Shown one piece after another: positions 55,158 through 63,470 of a DNA stretch of 64,000 nucleotides. The stretch spans positions 2,046,001-2,110,000 of the forward strand of contig CP179212.1 in the NCBI GenBank assembly GCA_051201675.1. Direction: 5' to 3'. Under the pieces are notes generated by a model. It made no database searches. It had not been told where the DNA came from and saw only the letters and a list, made by a program, of their open reading frames with translations. The stretch is from HTCC2207 sp002685195 (GTDB lineage: Bacteria > Pseudomonadota > Gammaproteobacteria > Pseudomonadales > Porticoccaceae). The first letter of the stretch is position 1. Every line of letters begins with the position of its first letter. The position numbers and the translations under genes were made by a program.

Positions 55158-55763
55158 CTAAGCAACCTCCGTATCGATGCCGATTACAACAACACTATCT
55201 GACTCATAACTATGGGGTGGAATCTCCAGATTTTTAGGAGCTGGTACGCCAGCAAAAACACGGCCTGAGAGATCGAACTTAGATCCATGACACGGACAGA
55301 AAAAACCGCCTAACCAAGCATCACCACCTAGATCCGCTGCACCTACATCAGGTCGATATAGAGGGGCACACCCTAAGTGTGTGCACAAGCCAACCAAAAT
55401 CAAATATTCTTCTTTACCTGATAGGGTTCTTGCGCTTCCATCTACGTAAGCAGGTTGCTTTGCTTCCACAGAATCAGCATCTCGCAAAATACCTGTGTCA
55501 AGGGCATTAATTGCCGCAAGAGACTCTTCGGTTCGACGAACGATATAAACCGGCTTACCTCTCCACTCGACGACCATACGAGCGCCGGGCTCAAGTTTTG
55601 AAATATTAACCTTTACAGGGGCTCCTGCAGCCTTAGCTTTTGCGCTTGGCTGCCAAGAAGCAACAAAAGGAACCGCAGCGCCAACTACACCTGCGCCTCC
55701 AACGACGGAGGTTGCACCTAACAAAAATTTACGGCGGCTCTCATTGACAACTTCACCATTCAT
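55158..55763 (-). CDS. petA: Ubiquinol-cytochrome c reductase Rieske iron-sulfur subunit
   Basis: Rieske 2Fe-2S protein of the bc1 complex, 201 residues. A Tat-type N-terminus SRRKFLLGATSVVGGAGVVG forms the membrane anchor. Cluster ligands are C127 and H129 (CTHLGC) and C156 and H159 (CPCHGS); C132 and C158 form the disulfide. GAGG lies eight bases before the ATG. It leads petA-petBC-sspA-sspB. The 219-base spacer upstream holds its promoter and the rpsI terminator. Confidence 0.97.
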   Translation of the reverse strand: MNGEVVNESRRKFLLGATSVVGGAGVVGAAVPFVASWQPSAKAKAAGAPVKVNISKLEPGARMVVEWRGKPVYIVRRTEESLAAINALDTGILRDADSVEAKQPAYVDGSARTLSGKEEYLILVGLCTHLGCAPLYRPDVGAADLGGDAWLGGFFCPCHGSKFDLSGRVFAGVPAPKNLEIPPHSYESDSVVVIGIDTEVA

Positions 55764-55941
55764 GGCGATTCCTCAAGTCAGAATTAACGTTTTGTTTAAT
55801 AGAAAGTAACAAAAATTGGCGGAATTTGTATTGGTTAACCCGCGACAATTTAGGCATGCGCATGGTACCGGATTTGTTTATTTTAAGCAACAACGGGTGA
55901 TATAGGAGCTAGCTTAAGTAGCTGATTTTATTAGGTAAAAA

Positions 55942-55970
55942 AAAGCCCGACCAATGGGTCGGGCTTTTTG
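55942..55970 (-). terminator. Rho-independent terminator of rplM-rpsI
   Basis: The arms CCCGACC (55946-55952) and GGTCGGG (55957-55963) form a GC-rich stem with a 4-base loop. On the minus strand the stem is followed by a run of eight T, placed just after the rpsI stop codon. An A/T run on the other side could also allow weak plus-strand termination. Confidence 0.92.
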
Positions 55971-55982
55971 AAGAACTTAGAA

Positions 55983-56375
55983 TTATCGCTTAGAGAATTG
56001 TGGACGCTTACGCGCTTTGTGCAGACCCACTTTCTTACGCTCAACTTGTCTAGCGTCTCGCGTTAAAAACCCAGCTTTTCTCAAAGGAGAGCGAAGGTTT
56101 TCGTCATAGCTGACTAAAGCTCGCGCGATTCCGTGTCTAATGGCACCTGCTTGACCAAAGTTTCCGCCGCCAGCAACAGTGATATTAAGATCAAATTTTT
56201 CAACCATATCAACCACTTCAAAAGGCTGACGAACAATCATTCGCGCCACTTCACGACCAAAATAAACATCAATGCTACGATCATTGATTTTGATATCGCC
56301 TTTTCCTGAGGTCATAAAAACGCGCGCTGCCGATGTCTTGCGTCTTCCAGTACCATAAAATTGAGTGTCTGCCAT
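55983..56375 (-). CDS. rpsI: 30S ribosomal protein S9
   Basis: Ribosomal protein of 130 residues; its C-terminal KR tail reaches the P-site tRNA. The sequence opens YGTGRRKTSAARVFM and has GGGNFGQAGAIRHGIARAL and the end KRPQFSKR, all standard. It is separated from rplM by 12 bases and followed by a strong terminator. Confidence 0.99.
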   Translation of the reverse strand: MADTQFYGTGRRKTSAARVFMTSGKGDIKINDRSIDVYFGREVARMIVRQPFEVVDMVEKFDLNITVAGGGNFGQAGAIRHGIARALVSYDENLRSPLRKAGFLTRDARQVERKKVGLHKARKRPQFSKR

Positions 56376-56387
56376 AATCTGTTTCCG

Positions 56388-56816
56388 TTACAGTTCGAGT
56401 GTCTGAGGCTGCTGCGCTGTGTGCGGATGTTCTGCACCGGCATAAACCTTCAGCTTTCTAAACATTTCTCGGCCCAATGGACCGCGGGGCAACATGCCCT
56501 TTACTGCTGACTGAATGACACGCTCAGGCGCTTTATCAATCAACTGCTCAAAATTAATATCTTTTATTCCACCTGGGTAACCAGTGTGTGAGTAATAAAC
56601 CTTACCCTTAGCTTTGTTACCTGTTACACCGATCTTCTCAGCATTGACTACAACAATATAGTCTCCCGTATCCACATGCGGAGTAAATTCGGGCTTGTGC
56701 TTACCTCTGAGGCGCGATGCAACCTCAGTTGCAAGACGACCAAGAGTTTTTCCATCGGCGTCAATAACAAACCAATCGCGTTCTACTGTTTCTGCTTTTG
56801 CACTGTATGTTTTCAT
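56388..56816 (-). CDS. rplM: 50S ribosomal protein L13
   Basis: Ribosomal protein of 142 residues. Signatures are DWFVIDADGKTLGRLATEVA, GDYIVVVNAEKIGVTGNK and GMLPRGPLGREMFRKLKVY. In gammaproteobacteria L13 is reported to repress its own operon through the mRNA leader; a matching hairpin lies just upstream here. It is first in rplM-rpsI. Confidence 0.99.
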   Translation of the reverse strand: MKTYSAKAETVERDWFVIDADGKTLGRLATEVASRLRGKHKPEFTPHVDTGDYIVVVNAEKIGVTGNKAKGKVYYSHTGYPGGIKDINFEQLIDKAPERVIQSAVKGMLPRGPLGREMFRKLKVYAGAEHPHTAQQPQTLEL

Positions 56817-56831
56817 TTTTTCCTACCTAAC

Positions 56832-56848
56832 TTTGGGACAACCCCAAA
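56832..56848 (-). ncRNA. Hairpin in the rplM leader (candidate L13 autoregulatory site)
   Basis: On the minus strand TTTGGG (56848-56843) pairs with CCCAAA (56837-56832) around a GTTGT loop, ending 15 bases before the rplM ATG and next to its AGGTAGGA ribosome binding region. The place fits a leader structure where L13 could block translation. The comparison to known leaders is from memory, not alignment. Confidence 0.5.
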
Positions 56849-56858
56849 AAGGGTGCGA

Positions 56859-56887
56859 ATTGTAATGATCAGTGAGACCTAATACAA
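56859..56887 (-). promoter_or_regulatory. Probable sigma-70 promoter of rplM-rpsI
   Basis: On the minus strand the -35 TTGTAT (56882-56887) and the -10 TACAAT (56859-56864) are separated by exactly 17 bases. The predicted start site lies just before the leader hairpin. Confidence 0.6.
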
Positions 56888-56927
56888 GGGCTGTTTCACG
56901 CAAAGTCTAACTTTTTTTAACCTATAT

Positions 56928-58037
56928 TTAGGGACGATGAGGCCTTGCTAGATATTCATGGCTCTGCATCTCTAAAAGTCTGCTCTGAGTGCGCTCAAAT
57001 TCAAAGCTCAATCTTCCTCCAGAATAGAGGCTCTGCAGGGGCTGCACTGCTGATATAGCGATTTTAACATTACGATCATAAAACTCATCAACAAGATTGA
57101 TGAAACGCCGGGTAGCATCATTATTAGTCAGTCCCATAGTTGGGACATTGGTAATAATTACCGCATGGAATTCTTTAGCTATCTCAATATAATCATTCTG
57201 ACTGCGAGGGCCTTGGCATAAGTCGCTAAATTCAAACCAAACAATATCTTCACAAACCTTGATAGCTGGAATTGGGCGCCCTTCCACCTCAAGCTTCACT
57301 GCTACTCTAATCTCCCCCTCTACAGGCACCAGGCGATTGAAGATCGCTTCAATATCTTCTTGCGCTTTAGCGTCAAGGGGAGTGCAATAAAGAGGAGCTT
57401 TTTCAAGAGCACGCAACCGATAGTCGACGCCACCATCCACATTGATAACATGGCAGTGTTGCTTAATAAGAGCAATCGCTGGTAAGAATCGCTGCCGTTG
57501 AAGACCCTCTTTATACAAAAGATCAGGAGTGATATTCGAGGTAGTCACTAAACACACATCTAATGCGAATAGCTCTTTCAATAAATTAGCAAGAATCATC
57601 GCATCTGCAATATCACTAACAAAGAACTCATCAAAACAAATAACACAGGTTTCATCTGCTATCTTTCTTGCCACTTGGCGCAAAGGGTTTTTTTCACCTC
57701 TAAAAGTAGTCAAATCGTGATGGACTCGCCGCATAAATCGGTGAAAATGAATTCTCATTTTATTGTCAAAAGGAAGGCTTTCGTAAAAATTATCCATTAG
57801 ATAAGTCTTACCGCGTCCAACTCCGCCCCACAGATAAAGACCTTTAATAGGCGCTATGGGCGCCATAAACAACCTTCTTACCAATTTTTTTCCGTAGCTG
57901 GCAGAATCTTTCCGGCGGTTTAATTGAAGGTCAAGATATAAGGTTTCAAAAGCAGCTACTGCAGATTCTTGAGATTGATCAGCGAGAAAACCCTCTTGCT
58001 GAACGTCTTTTAAATAGCGTTGTCTTGGAGATGGCAT
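56928..58037 (-). CDS. zapE: Cell division ATPase ZapE (AFG1/YhcM family)
   Basis: AAA-like ATPase of 369 residues that in E. coli associates with the Z ring. Walker A is GGVGRGKT at 71-78 and Walker B CFDEFFV at about 134-140. RRFINLVDEFYDRNVKIAISA is the conserved C-terminal region. It is divergent from zapG over 191 bases and precedes rplM on the same strand, the usual gammaproteobacterial location. Confidence 0.94.
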   Translation of the reverse strand: MPSPRQRYLKDVQQEGFLADQSQESAVAAFETLYLDLQLNRRKDSASYGKKLVRRLFMAPIAPIKGLYLWGGVGRGKTYLMDNFYESLPFDNKMRIHFHRFMRRVHHDLTTFRGEKNPLRQVARKIADETCVICFDEFFVSDIADAMILANLLKELFALDVCLVTTSNITPDLLYKEGLQRQRFLPAIALIKQHCHVINVDGGVDYRLRALEKAPLYCTPLDAKAQEDIEAIFNRLVPVEGEIRVAVKLEVEGRPIPAIKVCEDIVWFEFSDLCQGPRSQNDYIEIAKEFHAVIITNVPTMGLTNNDATRRFINLVDEFYDRNVKIAISAVQPLQSLYSGGRLSFEFERTQSRLLEMQSHEYLARPHRP

Positions 58038-58228
58038 TTAAACAAGGGTTCCCTCTGTGAAATTGTACTGTAACGACCAAACCAATTCGTTTCAACCGCA
58101 AAACCCCAGGAGCACAAAAATTGAAATCTGCTGTATACTGTCAGAAATGTTTTCGCTTCGAGCAATCCCGCTATGGGGTAATTAAGCGTATCTTGAACAC
58201 ATAAGACATTATTAATGAGGTCAGATAA

Positions 58229-58843
58229 TTGGAAGAAATCGCAACACCATCATCAACTCAAGCATCCAGCATTCCAGAAACTGCGTTTGTGGTTTCGGAG
58301 CTAACTCCGACCATCATTGGTTGGTCTGGATTCACAGTGGCAATAGTGGCAGTTCTAGCCTTTATCGCTGGTGTATTGATCGCGCGTAAGTTCTTACCAT
58401 CTGCAGACTTGGATGCCTCTGAAACTGTTGAGCTACGGAAAAAACTCGATAAAAGTGATCAGCAACTTAAAAAGTATCAACAAGAAGTATCTGAGCATTT
58501 TATTACTGTGTCTCACCTAACGACTAATGTAGCCCAGAGCTATAGAGAGATTAACGAGCACTTGGCAAGTAGTGCAATACGTCTGGCTAGTCCTGAAATT
58601 GGTCGCCAGTTACTGAAATCGGGTGGGTCGGATCTATCTCTGCTAGATTCTGATGGCAATCCTTTGGTAGGAATAGAGGACGTAGAGGTTCCACGGGATT
58701 ACGCCCCTAAAGTACCAGGTGGAGTCCTGAGCGAGGAGTATGGATTAGCGGAAAATGATGCGCAGGACAATAGCTCGAAGCCCCCCTCTCAGCTAGCCAG
58801 CGAAGACCAAGAGGATTCAGATCCCACCGAAAATGTGAGTTGA
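58229..58843 (+). CDS. zapG: DUF1043/YhcB family cell envelope protein (ZapG)
   Basis: Inner membrane protein of 204 residues. After a non-conserved 30-residue N-terminus there is one membrane segment (about 32-51), then a coiled coil (about 66-120; LRKKLDKSDQQLKKYQQEV) with the family motif FITVSHLTTNVAQSYREINEHLASSA. The tail is acidic and disordered. Relatives influence cell division and envelope growth. The start is TTG at 58229 with GAGG eight bases upstream. It is divergent from zapE. Confidence 0.85.
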   Translation: MEEIATPSSTQASSIPETAFVVSELTPTIIGWSGFTVAIVAVLAFIAGVLIARKFLPSADLDASETVELRKKLDKSDQQLKKYQQEVSEHFITVSHLTTNVAQSYREINEHLASSAIRLASPEIGRQLLKSGGSDLSLLDSDGNPLVGIEDVEVPRDYAPKVPGGVLSEEYGLAENDAQDNSSKPPSQLASEDQEDSDPTENVS

Positions 58844-58893
58844 AATTTATTACTTCTTTTTAGAAAAGTTTGCGGTAAACACGGAGGTTTACT

Positions 58894-59661
58894 GTGTCAG
58901 AAGCTATGAAAAGCAAATCAAAGGTTATTATTTCAACTGTCCTTCCAGGTTCATGTGTTCTGTGTAAGGGCTCTATAGGTCACCATAATAATTGCTTGTG
59001 CAATCTATGTATTGCAAATCTGCCATGGCTTTTAAACAAGTGTCCTAGATGCTCTATCCCTTATGCGCCTGACAAGCTGTGTCCAGACTGCCAAAAGACA
59101 CCCCCATTATTTCGTCGATGCATATCAGCCATAGAGTATAAAATTGGCTCAGTTGATAAACTCATTATGAATATCAAAAAGAATCCCTTTTGCCCTGAAG
59201 TTCAAGAACTTTCGAGACTTCTAGCGCACACCATTGAACAGGCGTATCAAGATACCTGCATACCAAGCATTATTATTCCTGTACCTCTGCATTGGAGAAA
59301 ATTGATGAGTCGAGGTTTTAACCAAAGTTCCTCAATAGCTCGAACAGTAGCAACCCAGTTTAGTCACACCAAAGTATATGAGAACCTGTTTATACGTCGT
59401 AAACATTCCAGCCCTCAACACCTAAAGACTAAAAAACTAAGGATCTTGGATATGCGTGATATTTTCACCATGCGGATACAACACAACAAAGTGCGACGAG
59501 GTGCTCAACCAGCTTTTAGAGGAAAGTCTGTAGCTATTGTCGATGATGTCGTAACAACTGGGGCCACCGCCAATGCTTTAGCGCGCACTCTGCTAAACTC
59601 TGGAGCAAAACACGTAGATATCTGGTCCATTGCCAGAACGGGCTGGCATAATGCCTCCTAG
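58894..59661 (+). CDS. comF: ComF family phosphoribosyltransferase-like protein
   Basis: ComF/GntX-type protein of 255 residues used in DNA uptake in competent relatives. The N-terminus has a zinc-finger-like cysteine set (CVLC, CLCNLC, CPRC, CPDC). The C-terminal domain carries the PRPP-binding motif VAIVDDVVTTGATANAL. HWRKLMSRGFNQSSSIA is the conserved middle motif. The start is GTG at 58894 with GGAGG seven bases upstream. It is followed closely by cysE. Confidence 0.9.
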   Translation: MSEAMKSKSKVIISTVLPGSCVLCKGSIGHHNNCLCNLCIANLPWLLNKCPRCSIPYAPDKLCPDCQKTPPLFRRCISAIEYKIGSVDKLIMNIKKNPFCPEVQELSRLLAHTIEQAYQDTCIPSIIIPVPLHWRKLMSRGFNQSSSIARTVATQFSHTKVYENLFIRRKHSSPQHLKTKKLRILDMRDIFTMRIQHNKVRRGAQPAFRGKSVAIVDDVVTTGATANALARTLLNSGAKHVDIWSIARTGWHNAS

Positions 59662-59678
59662 TAACGGAAAATAGACTC

Positions 59679-60476
59679 ATGAAACCCGAAATCACCCTTT
59701 TATCAGACAAAGTCTGGCACCATATTTTAGATGAGGCCAGAACCACTGCAACTGAAGAACCACTTTTACAAGATTATTTAGTCAGCACCCTTTTGAATCA
59801 TGATAATCTCAATACTGCACTCAGCCACCACTTAGCCAACAAACTGGCGAGCATCGCCGCACCTGCGTCAATGTTACGCACCATTATGTCTGACATTTTT
59901 TCTGACCCTGATGTTCTAAATAAAGTTGCTAGGGATATTCAAGCCACTGTTGATCGAGATTCAGCGTGCACACTCTACAGTTCGCCTTTTTTATATTTCA
60001 AAGGATTTTTGTCTTTACAGGCCTATCGTGCCGCACACCACTTGTGGACGCAGGGCAAAACTTCTATGGCTCTGCTTTTACAGCACAGAATTTCAGTGAC
60101 ATTTGCTGTTGATATCCATCCAGCCGCGATGATTGGTAGCGGTGTGATGATTGATCATGCAACGGGCTTAGTGATTGGAGAAACTGCAGTTGTCGATGAC
60201 TCAGTATCAATTATGCAGTCGGTTACCTTAGGAGGCACAGGGAAAGACATTGGTGATCGACACCCGAAGATACGCAAGGGAGTTTTAATTGGCCCTGGAG
60301 CCACAATTCTTGGCAACATTGAAATAGGAGAAGGCGCAATGGTGGCAGCATCAAGCGTAGTGCTTAAAGCCGTTGCACCACACACAATCGTCGCAGGAGT
60401 CCCTGCGGTTGCAGTAGGAGATGTTGACTTTGATCAGCCTTCAAAAGTCATGAACCACTACTTTCCGTCGTCTTAA
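59679..60476 (+). CDS. cysE: Serine O-acetyltransferase
   Basis: Acetylates serine for cysteine synthesis. The 265-residue protein has an alpha-helical N domain and a left-handed beta-helix with DIHPAAMIGSGVMIDHATG, SVTLGGTGKDIGDRHPKIR and GAMVAASSVVLKAV. It is of the long enterobacterial type. The C-terminus ends in YFPSS and lacks the terminal isoleucine that docks into cysteine synthase in E. coli, so the CysE-CysK complex may not form. It is here rather than in its frequent trmJ-iscR position. Confidence 0.95.
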   Translation: MKPEITLLSDKVWHHILDEARTTATEEPLLQDYLVSTLLNHDNLNTALSHHLANKLASIAAPASMLRTIMSDIFSDPDVLNKVARDIQATVDRDSACTLYSSPFLYFKGFLSLQAYRAAHHLWTQGKTSMALLLQHRISVTFAVDIHPAAMIGSGVMIDHATGLVIGETAVVDDSVSIMQSVTLGGTGKDIGDRHPKIRKGVLIGPGATILGNIEIGEGAMVAASSVVLKAVAPHTIVAGVPAVAVGDVDFDQPSKVMNHYFPSS

Positions 60477-60488
60477 AAACCAATCTCT

Positions 60489-61451
60489 CTAGCACCGCAG
60501 CCAGGAAAAACTGACCACTTCGTCAATCGAATTAGACTCTGCCTCACTCATCAGTAATCGATCAACTCCGATTGCAACTCCCGCACACGAGGGGAGACCT
60601 GCTTCCAACGCCGCCAATAACTTGATATCAATATTTACCGGAGATTTTTTGCTTTTCTCTCTGTTAATGCAATCTCTATTGAATCTCGATCGCTGCTCAT
60701 CGGCATCAGTTAACTCTAGGTAACCATTCCCAACTTCCATTCGATTTAAGAACACCTCAAAACGACGGCTCACTTTTTGCCCAGCATTGTTTACTCCAAA
60801 CTGCGCTAAGGCCGATTGGCATTCTGGATAATCATAGATAATCGCTATGCCGAGGGGTAGTTGAGGCTCGACTTTAAGGCTAAAGATTAAATCTAAACAG
60901 TTTTCCCTGGTCTCTTCAGACCAACTCTCAGAAGCCAAACCAGCGGCAATCTCCTGCAATCGATCTAAATCAGCATCTTGAGGATCAACACCCACATGAT
61001 CGACGAAACAATCGATATAACTTATTTTGGTAATATCTATGGTTACGTTTTCAGGTGCAGAGATCACAGACGAGATTAGCTCAATTACCTCATCAATCAA
61101 CTGATGTTCATCCCAGCCACAACGATACCATTCAAGCATTGTAAACTCAGGGTTGTGCTTACTACCTACTTCTCCATCTCGAAAAGCTTTACTCATAGAA
61201 TAAATATCACCACTGCCAGAAGCCAGCAAGCGTTTCATGAAATACTCAGGAGATGTTTGTAGGTAACCCTTGCTCCCACCAACTTTCGCGGAAATACTCT
61301 CTATATTAATATCGGTGACTGTCGAAGAGCTTAAAAGTGGAACGTCAACTTCAAGCACAGAACGCCGAGAGAAGAAGTGACGTATTGATGCCATCATTTG
61401 AGCTCGACGCTTCAAAGCACCTATGGACGCCCCAGGTTTCCATTTATCCAT
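60489..61451 (-). CDS. epmA: Elongation factor P beta-lysine ligase EpmA
   Basis: Lysyl-tRNA-synthetase-like enzyme of 320 residues that attaches beta-lysine to EF-P. Class II motifs are visible: LQTSPEYFMKRLLASGSGDIY, PEFTMLEWYRCGWDEHQLI (motif 2) and GVAIGVDRLLM (motif 3). It has no anticodon domain, as expected. It sits 38 bases after efp on the same strand. EpmB, which makes the beta-lysine, is not in this window. Confidence 0.95.
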   Translation of the reverse strand: MDKWKPGASIGALKRRAQMMASIRHFFSRRSVLEVDVPLLSSSTVTDINIESISAKVGGSKGYLQTSPEYFMKRLLASGSGDIYSMSKAFRDGEVGSKHNPEFTMLEWYRCGWDEHQLIDEVIELISSVISAPENVTIDITKISYIDCFVDHVGVDPQDADLDRLQEIAAGLASESWSEETRENCLDLIFSLKVEPQLPLGIAIIYDYPECQSALAQFGVNNAGQKVSRRFEVFLNRMEVGNGYLELTDADEQRSRFNRDCINREKSKKSPVNIDIKLLAALEAGLPSCAGVAIGVDRLLMSEAESNSIDEVVSFSWLRC

Positions 61452-61489
61452 TACTAAGAACCCTCAAGGCATTTATGAATGTCTCAGAG

Positions 61490-62056
61490 TTATTTAACAC
61501 GGCCTTGATATTCACCCGTACGGGTGTCGACCTTAACCATATCTCCCTGATCAAGAAATAGAGGAACTTTAACCACAGCACCAGTCACTAGCCTTGCTGG
61601 TTTACTCCCACCTTGCGCTGTATCACCACGCAACCCTGGGTCAGTCTCAACAATTTCTAGCTCAACATGGTTGGGCGGTGTTACGGACAAAGGCGAGCCA
61701 TTATAAAGAGTCACTATGCAGGTATCCTGTTCACTCAACCACTGCAGTGCATCGCCTACAGCATTTTCATTAGCCTGATGTTGCTCGTAAGTATCAGGTT
61801 CCATGAAGTACCAGAAATCTCCATCGGTATAAAGATATTGCATATCCGTATCCATGACATCTGCACCCTCAAGAGACTCTCCAGACTTAAACGTCTTCTC
61901 AAGAACTCTCGCTGTCTTTAGATTACGCAATTTAACACGATTAAAAGCCTGACCTTTTCCCGGCTTGACGAATTCATTTTCTAGAATCGAACAAGGATCT
62001 CCGTCCAGCATTACTTTTAATCCAGAACGGAATTCGTTAGTAGAGTAATTAGCCAT
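61490..62056 (-). CDS. efp: Translation elongation factor P
   Basis: Relieves ribosome stalling at polyproline stretches. The 188-residue protein has the three-domain EF-P layout, the modified lysine K34 in VKPGKGQAF, and the signature VTPPNHVELEIVETDPGLRGDT. The loop around K34 matches the EpmA-modified (beta-lysylated) class rather than the rhamnosylated arginine class, consistent with epmA next to it. Confidence 0.98.
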   Translation of the reverse strand: MANYSTNEFRSGLKVMLDGDPCSILENEFVKPGKGQAFNRVKLRNLKTARVLEKTFKSGESLEGADVMDTDMQYLYTDGDFWYFMEPDTYEQHQANENAVGDALQWLSEQDTCIVTLYNGSPLSVTPPNHVELEIVETDPGLRGDTAQGGSKPARLVTGAVVKVPLFLDQGDMVKVDTRTGEYQGRVK

Positions 62057-62155
62057 TGTTAATATTCCTGAAAGTCAAAAAACAGGCATGATACCCGAAG
62101 TATCAATGCATTTAACATCTTTTAGCCATAACCTCACTTTCTAGTGGGTCTGGTG

Positions 62156-63391
62156 TCAGTGCAACTTATTAATGTCTTTATCGCTATATCCAAGTAGGTA
62201 GAGAATACCGTCTAAGCCTACATTAGAAATTGCTTGCTTAGCAGACGCTTTCACAACCGGTTTCGCTCTAAAAGCGATACCTAACCCTGCTATGCTAATC
62301 ATCGGCAGATCATTAGCTCCATCGCCCACTGCAATAACTTGATCAAGACTCAGCCCTTGCTGGTGAGCAAGTTGACGTAAAAGATCAGCTTTGCGTTGAC
62401 CATCAATAATATCTCCAGTCACCTTTCCAGTAACAATACCGTTCACTATTTCCAGCTCATTAGCATAGACATAATCAACGCCCAGAATAGTTTGTAACCG
62501 TTGTCCAAAAAAAGTAAACCCACCAGAAACAATTGCTGTGGTGTAACCCAGCTGCTTAAGGCTATGGATCAAATACTCAGCGCCTTCATTAAGACGTAAA
62601 CGATCAGCGACAGTTTGCAGCACCTTCGCATTAAGTCCCTCCAATAAAGCTAATCTTTGGGTAAAGCTCTGAGTGAAGTCTATCTCTCCGCGCATTGCCG
62701 CCTCGGTAATAGCAGCAACTTCTTCACCAACACCAGCTTCAATAGCTAGCTCATCAATGACTTCTGCATCGATCAGTGTCGAGTCCATATCAAATACAAC
62801 TAGCTGACGGCTTCGACGGAAAATTGTGTCCTCTTGATAGGCAACATCTATATTGTGCTGACCAGCCAACTCAAGTAGCGAGCTACGAAGAGCCTCGGCA
62901 CTCTTAGGATTACCTCTTACAGAAAACTCCACGCAAGCCTGTCCCATTTGCTCAGTCCCCTCCAGAGGAACTCGCCCGGATAATCGCACTATTTTATCAA
63001 TATTGAGGCCCTGGTCGGCGGTAACTTTAGTCACTGCATTCAAATGGGAAGCATCTATACTGCGCGCCAAAAGAGTTACAATATGTCGAGCTTTCCCTTG
63101 CTGGTCTACCCAATCATGGTAACTTTCATCAGAAACAACTAAAAACCGACCTTGCATATCCAAGGTTTGGAGTACCGCCAAGACCTCAGATTTGATCTCA
63201 CTAACACTCCCCTCTTCCGGTACAGCAACTAGAATACCCATATTGAGCTGATCATGAATTACCGCTTGTCCTATATCTAGCACTGTCACTTCGAATCGAG
63301 ACAATACCTCAGCTACCGCATTGGTGACCCCAGGCTTATCTTCACCGTAAACATTAATTAACAAAACTTGTTTCACATTATGGCATCCCAT
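62156..63391 (-). CDS. serB: Phosphoserine phosphatase SerB
   Basis: HAD-family enzyme of 411 residues for the last step of serine synthesis. Two ACT-like domains (about 8-90 and 103-185) precede the catalytic domain: D201 and D203 in VVFDMDSTLIDAE, SGGFTFFGQRL, and GDGANDLPMI. Starts at 63391 and 63394 are adjacent ATGs; an earlier in-frame opening runs into the divergent gene and is not credible. The serB/smp divergent pair is conserved in gammaproteobacteria. Confidence 0.95.
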   Translation of the reverse strand: MGCHNVKQVLLINVYGEDKPGVTNAVAEVLSRFEVTVLDIGQAVIHDQLNMGILVAVPEEGSVSEIKSEVLAVLQTLDMQGRFLVVSDESYHDWVDQQGKARHIVTLLARSIDASHLNAVTKVTADQGLNIDKIVRLSGRVPLEGTEQMGQACVEFSVRGNPKSAEALRSSLLELAGQHNIDVAYQEDTIFRRSRQLVVFDMDSTLIDAEVIDELAIEAGVGEEVAAITEAAMRGEIDFTQSFTQRLALLEGLNAKVLQTVADRLRLNEGAEYLIHSLKQLGYTTAIVSGGFTFFGQRLQTILGVDYVYANELEIVNGIVTGKVTGDIIDGQRKADLLRQLAHQQGLSLDQVIAVGDGANDLPMISIAGLGIAFRAKPVVKASAKQAISNVGLDGILYLLGYSDKDINKLH

Positions 63392-63470
63392 CATTTTTCC
63401 AGTGACCATTATATAAAAGCTGAGCGAATAGGATAGAATGCAGGGAAAATAATTTACCCAAGGTTTGAGA

